A program made the translations under genes and the position numbers. A stretch of DNA of 64,000 nucleotides. Origin: Bin55 sp965199895. GTDB taxonomy: Bacteria; Pseudomonadota; Gammaproteobacteria; Pseudomonadales; Azotimanducaceae. The notes beneath the pieces are model-generated. The model was given only the letters and a program-made list of their open reading frames with translations, was not told the origin of the DNA and ran no database searches. The stretch spans positions 1 through 64,000 of the forward strand of contig CBDATJ010000016.1 of assembly GCA_965199895.1 (NCBI GenBank), read 5' to 3'. The stretch's first letter is position 1. The number at the start of each line of letters is the position of its first letter. Positions 30,676 to 39,889 of the stretch are shown piece after piece.

Positions 30676-31536
30676 TCATTGAACTCTATCGTACCAGGTT
30701 CCAACCATCAAAATCCACTCTCCATCTTGAGTGAGTTCCCAAATCAAATTTTCCGGATAGGTTGCTTCTATATATTGCTCTTGTCCTTCTAGGATTCCGG
30801 TCAGAACCAACGTGCCTCCTCTACCCAGTAATTGACACAGTGAGTTCGAATGTTCAAGCAATACATTCAAGTGAATATTGCCCAGTATGACATCGAAACT
30901 TCCACTGTCAGGTAACCGATCTGTAACCTTTACAGAAACATCATTAAATACTCCATTCTCTTGTGTTGAAGTAAGCGCTAATGGATCGTTGTCGACTCCT
31001 AGAGCGGATTGTGCACCCAACTTGAGAGCAGCAATGCAAAGTATGCCTGATCCACATCCAAAATCTAATATTTTTCTGCCCACTAAATCGTGCTTGATCA
31101 ACCACTCCAAACACATCAATGTCGTGGGGTGCTCACCGGTCCCAAACGCTAATCCAGGGTCCAATTGCACCGTTAGCGATTTGTCTTTCAACTCATGATT
31201 TCTAGGTACCAACCAAAGGTTGCCTAACTTCCGTGGAGTAATGTCTTTAGTTCCACGTTCAACCCAATTATCGTCTGCTAAAAAGGTAACTTCAAAGTTA
31301 TTGATAGTACGATTTTGCAACTCTTGTGTCATGGGTTTCATCTCTGTGTCGAGAGAAAATAGCGCTTGGAGTTGAACTATATTCCACAAGGGTGTATCGT
31401 GAAGATTTTCTTCTAACAAAGGCTGATCTTTGTCGTTACTCAAGCTAGTCGCCAATGCTCCATATTGGCTCAACACTTCCTCGATTTCTTCCACCCTATC
31501 AGAGGAGATTGAACACTCTAATTTGATCCAACGCAC
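30676..31536 (-). CDS. prmA: ribosomal protein L11 methyltransferase
   Basis: A 286-residue protein with the PrmA arrangement: an N-terminal substrate-recognition domain (MRWIKLECSISSDRVEEIEEVLSQ, ending with DDNWVERGTKDITPRKLGNLWLVP) and a C-terminal SAM-binding domain with LDPGLAFGTGEHPTTLMCLEWL, LDFGCGSGILCIAALKLGA and GVDNDPLALTSTQEN. The active-site region reads LGNIHLNVLLE where family members have N-I-L-A. It trimethylates ribosomal protein L11. It lies 40 bases upstream of purH and 28 bases downstream of an unknown secreted protein gene, all on the minus strand. Confidence 0.94.
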   Translation of the reverse strand: MRWIKLECSISSDRVEEIEEVLSQYGALATSLSNDKDQPLLEENLHDTPLWNIVQLQALFSLDTEMKPMTQELQNRTINNFEVTFLADDNWVERGTKDITPRKLGNLWLVPRNHELKDKSLTVQLDPGLAFGTGEHPTTLMCLEWLIKHDLVGRKILDFGCGSGILCIAALKLGAQSALGVDNDPLALTSTQENGVFNDVSVKVTDRLPDSGSFDVILGNIHLNVLLEHSNSLCQLLGRGGTLVLTGILEGQEQYIEATYPENLIWELTQDGEWILMVGTWYDRVQ

Positions 31537-31564
31537 TATTTCTATTCACGACCACTAACAATGC

Positions 31565-32362
31565 TCAACGCGGTACATCGAAAATGAAATCGTCAGAAGA
31601 AGGTGGAAAAGAAAAGTTGCGGCGCGGTTGATTCAAAACATCGGGAGTTAAATCACAGTCAAATTCTTCAAAGTCAACCCTCAGAATACGTTCCAAAGTT
31701 TCTCGCCCCGAACGCACTGCAATCTTCAGTTCCAAGCTTTCAAGCACGATACCTTCAGTTTCTTCGTTGTACTGAAAGGTTGAAATATGATCGTACTCTT
31801 CGACTTTCATCCAGGGTTGTACACGAAAGGGCTCTTTAGCTCGCCGACGAATCTCCACTAAATCTCCAAGAAATGGATTGATGATCACCGTGTTTTCTAT
31901 TGAACCTGCGTCAAACCAAGATTCTCTATCCCTTCGCTTAAACGCAAACTTCATACCCTCATCAGTCTCCTCTACAAAGTTCAGAGATTCGGTCTCTATT
32001 TGGGTTACGTCCACAATAGCTGGATGTCGTTTTCGACTCAAAGGAACATATTGAACCAGTTGTTCTATCGACAGCTCCTCTCCGTTCGTTTCTATTAGCT
32101 GCCAGGGTTGATCTTCAGCAAGGTTTGGGACAAAGCGTTCAGTCATTGTTCCTATACCTGCAACTTCTGTATTCTGTGTGTAAGCACAATTTGTGAGTAT
32201 TTGAATCGGGTTTGGATTGGATACAAACGCCCTTTCTATCATATAGCTGATGTCGGCTTCACTGGGCTGTGCAATGACATTCAAACTCGACCACAATAAG
32301 GTCACAGTCAATAGTAGATAAGCCAGAAATGTCTGTACGTTAGAGCACACTGAAACCTTCAT
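31565..32362 (-). CDS. secreted protein of unknown function
   Basis: I do not recognise this 265-residue protein (272 if the upstream ATG at 32383 is used). Residues 1-32 from the chosen start (MKVSVCSNVQTFLAYLLLTV...NVIAQ) form a signal peptide with a clear A-x-A-like end, so the product is periplasmic or surface exposed. The rest is rich in charged residues and beta-strand-like stretches (ENTVIINPFLGDLVEIRRRAK, LESLELKIAVRSGRETLERILRVDFEEFDCDL). No lipobox and no known catalytic motif are seen. The strand pattern faintly recalls LolA-type lipid-binding folds, but I would not assign that. It opens the run leading into prmA and purH. Confidence 0.6.
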   Translation of the reverse strand: MKVSVCSNVQTFLAYLLLTVTLLWSSLNVIAQPSEADISYMIERAFVSNPNPIQILTNCAYTQNTEVAGIGTMTERFVPNLAEDQPWQLIETNGEELSIEQLVQYVPLSRKRHPAIVDVTQIETESLNFVEETDEGMKFAFKRRDRESWFDAGSIENTVIINPFLGDLVEIRRRAKEPFRVQPWMKVEEYDHISTFQYNEETEGIVLESLELKIAVRSGRETLERILRVDFEEFDCDLTPDVLNQPRRNFSFPPSSDDFIFDVPR

Positions 32363-32383
32363 CTTCCAAACAAAAACATCCAA

Positions 32384-32827
32384 AACCTGACAGAGGGCAT
32401 TATGTGTGTCACTTCACACAGTGGTGTCAACTCTAACTCTGTGAAGGATTGCTGAACATAATCGTCCAAATTCCCTGAATGAGTTGACTTTGCTAACTCA
32501 ATCTGTGATCAAGCAGGCTACGTTCCACACGGAAGGAATCATCGCAAGGCTAATAACTAATTAATTGTAAGGATAGCTACCCTCACCATCGAGATGGTAA
32601 GGGTTTGAAAAAGGTTGACAATGAATCATCCTCAACGAATAGTATTGAGTTCGATACGGTGCTAGTAATTACTTATCCTCACGATTGATGTATGAATTCA
32701 CTCAGCAACTTACTTCTTGTGCTCCAGAGATAACTACCGTCTATAAGGTTGTCACAGGGTGAAACGAAGGATTCAGAAATGATAGTTGCGGTACCATTCG
32801 AGTCTAGCGTTTGGCGTATGGCTATAT
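32384..32827. repeat. left flank of the A/B array, repeat of the region before cassette 3
   Basis: Gene-free, but 32593-32754 is clearly repeated at 40736-40892: shared stretches include AAGGTTGACAATGAATC, CTCACGATTGATGTATGAA and ACTACCGTCTATAAGGTTGTCA. The following bases contain the ATTCGAGTCTAGC box (32796-32808) found before cassettes 1, 2 and 3. This marks the left edge of the duplicated unit. Confidence 0.65.
32796..32808 (+). promoter_or_regulatory. conserved upstream box of cassette 1
   Basis: ATTCGAGTCTAGC, identical in front of cassettes 2 and 3 and preceded in all three by a GAAATGA(C/T)(A/G)GTTG-type stretch. Its position just upstream of gene A suggests a promoter element, but the spacing to possible -10 sequences differs between copies. 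Confidence 0.35.
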
Positions 32828-33346
32828 TAGTGGTGATTTATCCAAACGAAATCGCCCAATGGATTAAATTAAGGCAGGTAACTACGATGAAGGTATAAAT
32901 TTGAACATATAGTCATGCAGTCGGCATTACACGAATATGTCCACACGATCCAAGCGAAACACGAAGCAGCAGACGATGACGGTCGAGCACACCCTTCCTC
33001 CTACGAATGGCTCAATATGGAGATAGAGGCCTACAGACTAGCATATGAATGGTTTGAAAAAATCTTCACGGCGCAACCTCCACTGACAGAAGTATATGAA
33101 GATTCCCACCATGTTTATTGGAAGGACGGGGAATACCAGGGTAAGTACAAGAGAAAAGTCAAGACGTATCAGAAATTAGAACAAAAGATTGCTGATGGGG
33201 ATACTCTATCTGCAAAAGAAACAAAAAATAAAGAGAAATTAGAAACCTATTTTCAGAAAGTGATTGACGAGTTCTACGAAAAGATAGGGAACAGTCAAAA
33301 CAAGAGTTACAACAAAGATCGAGTAGATCTAAGATGCGACGAATGA
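32828..33346 (+). pseudogene. gene A, cassette 1: putative zinc metallopeptidase, 5' part deleted
   Basis: Homologous to the C-terminal 60 percent of A3 (41306-42202). Similarity begins at about 32828 (VVIYPNEIAQWIK, then out of frame for about 40 bases). It continues in frame from 32915 as 143 residues starting MQSALHEYVHTIQAKHEAADDDGR, which keeps the HEYVH zinc motif, the NMEIEAYRLAYEWF helix and the charged C-terminal coil ending DLRCDE. The signal-peptide half is missing: the promoter-type flank is joined directly to the middle of the gene, so this is an internal deletion. If translated from 32915 it would be a small cytoplasmic HExxH protein. Its last 13 bases overlap the start of B1. 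Confidence 0.6.
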
Positions 33347-34751
33347 ACCATACTCTACGATTTAGCCGGTGGCTATGGGTCGGTTGCATAGGACTGGCCT
33401 TGGCTTTAGTGATTGTGGGAACGTTCGTTCTAGTTGGTCAGGACCGTGAGTTTCCCATACAGAATGACACGAACATCGAAGAAACAATTAAGTTTTCTAC
33501 CGATAATTTGGTCAGTCATCAGGAACCTGATAGAGCGGTCGAGCCTACACAGCCAGGCACTGCTTCACCCAAACCACACCCTACAGAATCAGAGTTAGTT
33601 TTTGACCTTCCCGATAAACTACTCTATCTTCCCAACCCCATACCTAGCCCCATGGTGGAAGCATGTAAATTGTTTGAATTAGTTAAAGTTAGACCTAATA
33701 AGTTCGGTGATTATGTTCCCTCCTATTCTAGGAAAGAAGCTCTGAAAACCAAAGCATGTCGAGAAGCGGTGGAACAGTTTGCACTGGCACGTCATGCGTA
33801 TTATCGGGGCTATCTATATCCACTAACTGACGTACAACGTTTAGGTTTTTATGATAGCTATGATAGAGCATTATTGTCTTTTTTTAACGAATGGAGCCTC
33901 AATATTTTTGATGTGATGGCCTTAGAACACCCTCTGACGTATGAGCGTATATTTTCAGATCCCAAAGGAGATCTGAAACGGGTAGAGGATGCGTTATCGC
34001 GACCCGAGTGTGTGTTGGAGCCGGATGCGAAGAGTCAATGGGAATTGAAAAATTACTGCCATGCCGATGCACTGATGAATTTTGCCGCCTTGTTTTGGCG
34101 TTGTCAAGGAGGAATTTATTCTAAAACACCTATATTTGTTTTTCTACTGGGCGATGATCTCATCCACCCCGGGAAACTAATACTATTATTGGAGCAAGAG
34201 TTCGTATATGATTGGATAAGAGAAAAGTGTCGAGAGATCAGTTTCGAGCTTGACTTGGAGGTTGAACCCTATCCGGAGCCCTTTGCTCGATTGGTCACCG
34301 ATGAGGTTCGCCGTCGTTGGAAAGAGAATCCTCCTGATTCAAAGAAGAATTTTCTTATTGAACGTTTGTTTGAGTTAGCCGCTCAATTAGGCGACCAAGC
34401 AGCGGCCTTGACTGATGAAGGACGGCCGTATGGGCCTATAAAGGACTGTGGACTATTCCCGAGTGGGATGCAGTCGCTTCAAAGCGAACACCCCCGAACC
34501 CAGAGCGTTTGCTGAATACTTTTCGTTTTCTCAAGCTGTTAGAAGTCCAAAAGATTGAATTTGTTTGGGAGGAACTGGTCCGTTTTCTGTGCATGAGCCC
34601 GTATTCCTCAAAAGAGGTTGAAGCATCAACGGAAACCCCGAGTTGTCAGACGGTGATTTCGGAGATGTATGCAGAAGATCTCATCCCTGATTCAATGTTG
34701 ATACTAGTCGATCAATTTGAAAATGTGGCGATTGAGCTCGATTTGTACTAA
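33334..34751 (+). pseudogene. gene B, cassette 1: membrane-anchored partner, single frameshift
   Basis: Homologous to B2 and B3. It begins MRRMNHTLRFSRWLW with one membrane segment (about residues 14-36) and reads 393 codons to 34515. A one-base deletion near 34435 (PYGPIKDCG instead of PYGPYKGLW in the other copies) shifts the frame; the conserved C-terminal part (LNTFRFLKLLEVQKIEFVWEELVRFL to IELDLY) resumes in the next frame and ends at 34751. The whole gene would be about 472 residues. Compared with B2 and B3 the conserved blocks are nearly identical but the islands after LVKVR, after QFALAR and after WRC are different. Confidence 0.7.
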
Positions 34752-35065
34752 TGGCACTCTATCAGACCGGTACACTTGATGGTTTGAGCTAGAAATGGAT
34801 TCTGTATGACGTTCTCCTTTCATGAGATTAAGAATGTGAGAGAGCTAGCCATACCCCTCTCTATTCGGTAGTGCATCCTGCCTGAAACCGTCTTCGCTGT
34901 TCACCTGACGAGACCTAATCTATCGATATCGAATTCCACCTAATTACCGCCACTTTCACGATGAGGTTTGTACATTCGGAAATGACGGTTGAGTCACTAT
35001 TCGAGTCTAGCTTTTGCTATAACCCTCAATTCACCCCCTTTCAACTACAACTAAGGATTCCTTTT
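34752..35065. repeat. spacer between cassettes 1 and 2
   Basis: No gene. 34866-34968 is repeated at 37781-37885 after cassette 2 (shared stretch GACGAGACCTAATCTATCG). The segment just after B1 (TATCAGACCGGTACACTTGATGG) recurs after every B gene in the array. The ATTCGAGTCTAGC box lies at 34999-35011, followed by TGCTATAAC, which could serve as an extended -10 element. Confidence 0.55.
34999..35011 (+). promoter_or_regulatory. conserved upstream box of cassette 2
   Basis: ATTCGAGTCTAGC as in cassettes 1 and 3. A TGCTATAAC follows 5 bases later and could be an extended -10 site for A2; there is no good -35 at standard distance. Confidence 0.35.
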
Positions 35066-36135
35066 ATGAAATCACTTATTACTGTACTTTTGACACCCTC
35101 CTATCTGGCTAGCCTTTAGTTCCAGCCCTGAGATCGAAGCTGACGATGGCGGCTCGGTTTGGGGCTATCTCGACGGCATTTGCTCAGGAGAAGCGTTTTG
35201 GTACTCCAGCTTTTCTGCACTGGTAGATGCTCACGGTACCCGTCATCGCACGGGTATTATGTTAAACTTCGAATCGTTCAAGTATTTTTCAGATCCCGAT
35301 CAATGTATTGAGCTCGTTATAGTGACCGGAACTTCCTCCGGTGACGATGATGGGGACGTAGAAGATGTCTCTAGTTCGGGTAGTACTTCCCAGACACCCG
35401 GAGTAGCCAATGGTGGTGGTCCTGGCTCTGATCTTGACGAGATTGCATCGAATTTTGATGATGATGCGCTCAAGAAAATCAATGACTGCTGGCAGGATAA
35501 GCTTAAGGATCTTGATGATGCACTTGAGTATTACGAAGAGACTAGGGCCACATGGGAAACCAAGCAGGGGCAAAGTTCAATTAATCCCGACTGGCTGCAG
35601 TGACTTTTTTTCAGAACCAACAAAAGTGGTGTTTTGTCCGAAGCAATTCGTCAATTGGATAAAACATCACCAGCCTAATAAAGAAATTAAATTTGAACAT
35701 ATAGTCATGCTGAGTGCATTACATGAATATGTCCACACGATCCAAGCGAAACACGAAGCAGCAGACGATGACGGTCGAGCGACCCCTTCCCCCTACGAAT
35801 TACTCAATATGGAGATAGAAGCCTACAGACTAGCATTTGATTGGTTTAAAAAAATCTTCAAGGCAGAGCCTCCACAGAGAGAAGTACGTGAGGGTTACCA
35901 CGATAAATATTGGAAGGACGGAAAATACGTAGGCAAGTACAAGAGAAAAGTCAAGGAGTATCAGAAATTAGAGCAAAAGATTGCAGATGGGCAAACACTA
36001 TCTGCAAAAGAAACAAAAGAAAAAGAGAAATTAGAAACCTATTTTCAGAAAGCGATTGACGAGATATACGAAGAACTGAGACAATTAAACGTACTTTACG
36101 ACAAAGATCTTGTAGATTTAAGATGCGAAGAATGA
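35066..36135 (+). pseudogene. gene A, cassette 2: putative zinc metallopeptidase, two frameshifts
   Basis: A full-length but broken copy of gene A. The ATG at 35066 begins a signal-peptide-like MKSLITVLLTPSYLASL and then stops; the body continues in another frame (FSSSPEIEADDGGSVWGYLDGICSGE, then MLNFESFKYFSDPDQC at 35259). A second break at about 35600, next to a T7 tract, shifts into the frame reading EPTKVVFCPKQFVNWIKHHQP, ALHEYVHTIQAKHEAADDDGRATPSPYE and ending DLRCEE at 36135. The HEYVH motif and the downstream MEIEAYRLAFDWF helix are kept. The 13-base overlap with B2 is preserved. Two independent breaks make translation of a full product unlikely. Confidence 0.65.
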
Positions 36136-37511
36136 ACGGTACTCTACGATTTAGCCGGTGGCTATGGGGCGGTTGCATAGGACTGGCCTTGGCTTTAGTG
36201 ATTGTGGGAACGTTCGTTCTAGTTGGTAAGGACCGTGGGTTTCCCATCCAGAATGACACGAACATCGAAGAAACAATTGAGTCTTCTACCGATGATTTGG
36301 TTAGTCATCAGGATCCTGATAGTGCGGTCGAGCCTACACATCCAGGCACTGCTTCACCCAAACCACACCCTACAGGATCAGAGTTAGTTTTTGACCTTCC
36401 CGATATACTACTCTATCTTCCCAACCCAATACCTAGCCCCATGGTGGAAGCATGTAAATTGTTTGAATTAGTTAAAGTTAGACGTGATACATACGGTTAT
36501 TATGTTCATGACTTCTCTAAGGAAGATGCTCTGAAAACCAAAGCATGTCGAGAAGCGGTGGAACAGTATGCACAGGCACGTAATCCGTTTAGCTACTTTC
36601 AACTAACTGAGGCACAACGTTTAGGTTTGTATGATAACGCGTTTTCGATTTATTTTGACAATGGGAGATTGGAAATATTTGATGTGATGGCCTTAGAGCA
36701 CCCGATGACGTATGAGCGTATATTTTCAGATCCCAAAGGAGATCTGAAACGAGTAGAGGATGCGTTATCACGACCCGAGTGTGCGTTGGAGCCGGATGCG
36801 AAGAGTCAATGGGAATTGAAAAGTTACTGCCATGCCGATGCATTTATGAATTTCGCCACCTTGTTATGGAGGTGTCATAAAAATTTCGGTAGAGTTGCTT
36901 ATCCACTGCGCGATGATCTCATCCATCCCGGGTTTCTAATACGTTTATTGGAGGAAGAATTCGATTATTCTTGGCAAATAGAACAGTGTCAAGAATTCAG
37001 TATCGAGCTTGACTTGGAGGTTGAACCTTATCCGGAACCGTTTGCTCGATTGGTCACCGATGAGGTTCGCCGTCGTTGGAAAGAGAATCCTCTTTATTCA
37101 AAGAGGGATTTCCTTATTGATCGTTTGTTTGAGTTAGCCGCTCAATTAAGCGACCAAGCAGCGGCCTTGACTGATGAAGGACGACCGTATGGACCCTATA
37201 AAGGACTGTGGACTATTCCCGAGTGGGATGCAGTCGCTTCAAAGCGAGCACCCCCGAACCCAGAGCGTTTGCTGAATACTTTTCGTTTTCTCAAGCTGTT
37301 AGAAGTCCAAAAGATTGAATTTGTTTGGGAGGAACTGGTCAGTTTTCTGTGCATGAGCCCGTATTCATTAAAAGAAGCTGAAGAATCAACGGAAACCCCG
37401 AGTTGTCAAACGGTGATTTCGGAGATGTATGCAGAAGATCTCATCCCTGATTCAATGTTGATACTAGTCGATCAATTTGAGAGTGTAGCGATTGAGCTCG
37501 ATTTGTACTAA
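36123..37511 (+). CDS. gene B, cassette 2: membrane-anchored protein of unknown function
   Basis: Intact, 462 residues, not recognised. The N-terminus MRRMNGTLRFSRWLWGGCIGLALALVIVGTFVLVG is a positively charged start plus one membrane segment (about 14-36), giving a type II anchor with the bulk in the periplasm. A Pro/Ser/Thr linker follows (EPTHPGTASPKPHPTGS). The rest is mostly helical, with several cysteines (VEACKLFE, KTKACREAVEQ, RPECALE, SYCHADAF, WRCHK, IEQCQE, MSPYS, TPSCQT) that could form disulfides. The C-terminal 180 residues are nearly identical to B1, B3 and B4. Its start codon lies inside the end of A2 (ATGCGAAGAATGA overlap), indicating translational coupling of A and B. Confidence 0.7.
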   Translation: MRRMNGTLRFSRWLWGGCIGLALALVIVGTFVLVGKDRGFPIQNDTNIEETIESSTDDLVSHQDPDSAVEPTHPGTASPKPHPTGSELVFDLPDILLYLPNPIPSPMVEACKLFELVKVRRDTYGYYVHDFSKEDALKTKACREAVEQYAQARNPFSYFQLTEAQRLGLYDNAFSIYFDNGRLEIFDVMALEHPMTYERIFSDPKGDLKRVEDALSRPECALEPDAKSQWELKSYCHADAFMNFATLLWRCHKNFGRVAYPLRDDLIHPGFLIRLLEEEFDYSWQIEQCQEFSIELDLEVEPYPEPFARLVTDEVRRRWKENPLYSKRDFLIDRLFELAAQLSDQAAALTDEGRPYGPYKGLWTIPEWDAVASKRAPPNPERLLNTFRFLKLLEVQKIEFVWEELVSFLCMSPYSLKEAEESTETPSCQTVISEMYAEDLIPDSMLILVDQFESVAIELDLY

Positions 37512-38026
37512 TAGTACTATCAGACCGGTACACTGATGGTTTGAGCTAGAAAGTGGATGCTTTGTCATGACGTTCTCCTCCCTGATGATCAAAATTGAGA
37601 GAGTGCTCACCAAACGCCCCTCTAACACCATTGGCCCTTACTTGGGAGTTTCAGACGAACAGTTGACTCATTTTCAAGTAGAGCTGCAGTCAGCTCTAGT
37701 GTGCCATCATATACGTTGTGTGCGAAGTAAACGTTCACGAATTTTCGACCCATGATGGTGCCCACATACATAAACAATTTCGGTAGTGCATCCTGCCTGA
37801 AACCGTCTTCGGTGTTCACCTGACGAGACCTAATCTATCGATATCGAAATCCACCCAATGACCGCCACTGTTCACGATGAGGGTTGTCATAGGGTGTAAC
37901 GAATATTGGCAAATGAGTGGGTGCACCATAAAATACTTCCATAAGATATATTTATTGAGTGGTTTAAATTTATTCAAGACAATGAACGCGCCAACTTAGT
38001 GCACATCTCAATACATACTAAACCCT
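37512..38026. repeat. spacer after cassette 2
   Basis: Gene-free. It carries the post-B segment common to all cassettes, a perfect 8-base inverted repeat TAGAGCTG at 37679-37698 with a 4-base loop, a stretch at about 37700-37755 that recurs before A4 (43775-43835), and the 37781-37885 repeat of the spacer after cassette 1. It shows that cassette boundaries have recombined within these shared pieces. Confidence 0.55.
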
Positions 38027-38902
38027 ATGGATATTGAATCAACTTACGTGGGTACGAATGACCGTACTAACGCACATATCATTGATGTACTGATTGAGGA
38101 ACGGGCTGAAAATCTATCGCAGCATCCCCTTACCTGGCGACTAGTTCGTACTGTGGGGGATGGAATTCTTGGCTACGAGAGAGCGGTTCAAATCGCTAAC
38201 AAAATTGCACCACTACGTGGGCGTGAATCCCTGGATCACTTATCTAAGTTGCTTAAACTTGAGGTGGAAGCCACAGGACAAGAATTTATTCCTAGAACCG
38301 GTCCTGCCATCATGACCCCAAACCATCCTGCTGGGATTGCTGACGGGATCGCTGTATATGATGTGCTGAAAACTATCCGTGAGGATGTCGTATTTGTTGC
38401 CAATCGAGATGCTCTACGTATCTCGCCCGGGCTAAAAGACATCATCATTCCTGTAGAGTGGAGAGATCAATACCGTACACCAGCTCGTAATCGCGAAACC
38501 ATTACCGCACTGGTCCGTGCAATTAAAGCTAATCGTTTTGTTGTGATTTTTCCATCCGGACGGCTAGCACAACCATCCATCAAAGGACTTATAGAACGTC
38601 CTTGGCAGATCACTGCAGTCAATTTAGCTAGTAAATATAACATCCCTCTGATACCCATGCACATCAAGGGTCGAAACACGATGTTCTATTACTCGACTTG
38701 GTTCATCAATAACGAACTCAAAGATATGACTCTATTTCGAGAGTTTATTCACAAACGCGGTCAGCGATATTCCCTCACCATCGGAGAAGCACTAGCGTGT
38801 TCGGGCAACGTCAATAAGCAGACCGAAGAACTTCGGGAATTTGTTCTTAATGACCTAAAAAAGGGTACTACGAAATATTCGGAACGGTCGAACGCCTGTT
38901 AG
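38027..38902 (+). CDS. PlsC-like acyltransferase family protein
   Basis: A 291-residue protein with the lysophospholipid/glycerol-phosphate acyltransferase pattern. The catalytic NHPAGIADG corresponds to the family H-x4-D box with His and Asp in place, followed by VVFVANRDALRISPGLKD, and then the substrate-site motif IFPSGRLAQPSIKG (FPSG-R) and NIPLIPMHIKGRN. No signal peptide or clear membrane helix, so probably peripheral on the inner membrane. Likely transfers an acyl chain to a lipid or alcohol acceptor; the exact substrate is unknown. It sits between cassettes 2 and 3, and its 3' end overlaps the convergent Suc/Fer gene by 48 bases. The ribosome site is weak. Confidence 0.75.
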   Translation: MDIESTYVGTNDRTNAHIIDVLIEERAENLSQHPLTWRLVRTVGDGILGYERAVQIANKIAPLRGRESLDHLSKLLKLEVEATGQEFIPRTGPAIMTPNHPAGIADGIAVYDVLKTIREDVVFVANRDALRISPGLKDIIIPVEWRDQYRTPARNRETITALVRAIKANRFVVIFPSGRLAQPSIKGLIERPWQITAVNLASKYNIPLIPMHIKGRNTMFYYSTWFINNELKDMTLFREFIHKRGQRYSLTIGEALACSGNVNKQTEELREFVLNDLKKGTTKYSERSNAC

Positions 38903-39706
38903 TTTGTCTTGAGAACAACTCGACCGTACCTGAATCTCTGCACCGCGTGGAGGTATGTCGACGATTTCAATACCCTTATTCGTTTGAAATCGGACTGTAT
39001 TGAAACTGACCTGTAGCTCCTCTTCTACCACACTTTGAACTAGTGCTTCGCAGGCTTGTCCTGCCGGGGTAAACGCCGTGCGTCCTCTGAGATGATTCAA
39101 TGCGATCTTCCCTTGTTCTACACTTTCAAAGAAACTTTCTACATCTTCTGTATGAACCCTGCCATACATTCGAGCATTGGGTAGTACTAAGACATTGGGG
39201 GCAAAACGATGCCCTCCAAGATGACTACACTGCCAAGCTCTACCATCAGAAATCTGATTGAGTGCTTTCCAGGTCAGAATACCAAACTTAGCGCAACACA
39301 AATCTCGTGTTCCGTTAGTGCAAACAAAGTATCTCACCCCCTCAATACGGTTCAGCTGTGGGTGACTCATGTCGAACTCAGGAGGATTCAGATCCAGTAG
39401 TGCGTTGTAGGTTCTAAAAGTAAATTCAATGAGATTTCCTTTGGCCGAAAAGAATGCGTGGTAGTCTTGGTTTACTCCAAGGGTCTGTCGAATAAACTGA
39501 ACTCGGGGTCTAAATCCTTTGGATTCGAGGGTTAGAACGGCGGCGTTTAACCAGTTTTGAATCGCATCAGGGAAACTGTTATCTTCGATTGCATGTGAAC
39601 TCCAACGTGGGGAGTATTCAAGCAGAATCCAGTAGTCCACCTGTGGAGATGTTCCAAGCATGTTTTCCTCAAGCTCTAGTGAGAGTTGAGAACAGTACTG
39701 TTGCAT
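38855..39706 (-). CDS. sucrase/ferredoxin-like (Suc_Fer) thioredoxin-fold [2Fe-2S] protein
   Basis: A 283-residue protein of the Suc_Fer-like family. The cluster-binding cysteines sit in FVCTNGTRDLCCAKFG and CSHLGGHRFAPNVLVLPN, the family signature. The N-terminal half includes YWILLEYSPRWSSHAIED, the typical entry of the family. The C-terminal third (ALNHLRGRTAFTPAGQACEALVQ) resembles the extension of longer members. Function in bacteria is not established; redox or sulfur-related roles are proposed for the fold. AGGA lies just before the ATG. It overlaps the acyltransferase tail-to-tail by 48 bases. A degenerate second copy of its 3' part is present at 46147-46440. Confidence 0.8.
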   Translation of the reverse strand: MQQYCSQLSLELEENMLGTSPQVDYWILLEYSPRWSSHAIEDNSFPDAIQNWLNAAVLTLESKGFRPRVQFIRQTLGVNQDYHAFFSAKGNLIEFTFRTYNALLDLNPPEFDMSHPQLNRIEGVRYFVCTNGTRDLCCAKFGILTWKALNQISDGRAWQCSHLGGHRFAPNVLVLPNARMYGRVHTEDVESFFESVEQGKIALNHLRGRTAFTPAGQACEALVQSVVEEELQVSFNTVRFQTNKGIEIVDIPPRGAEIQVRSSCSQDKLTGVRPFRIFRSTLF

Positions 39707-39889
39707 AATTTCCTGTGAATCAGGGATGAAGCAGAAAAAGTCTACGCGTTGCAGATCGGGATATCAACCTAACAAACATCCTACATAGGCAACATCAGAC
39801 TCTAAATGTTACAAAGCAAGGGAATACTATGAGTATAGACTCTGCTCAACGCTCCAACCCAACCAGACACCACTGAGAACGATAGGCAA

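Noticed and set aside
35410..36135. A single 241-codon gene starting at 35410
   Set aside because: Its first 60 codons are an out-of-frame reading of A2 (VVVLALILTRLHRIL); only the part after about 35610 is in the true frame of A. Treated as part of the broken A2.
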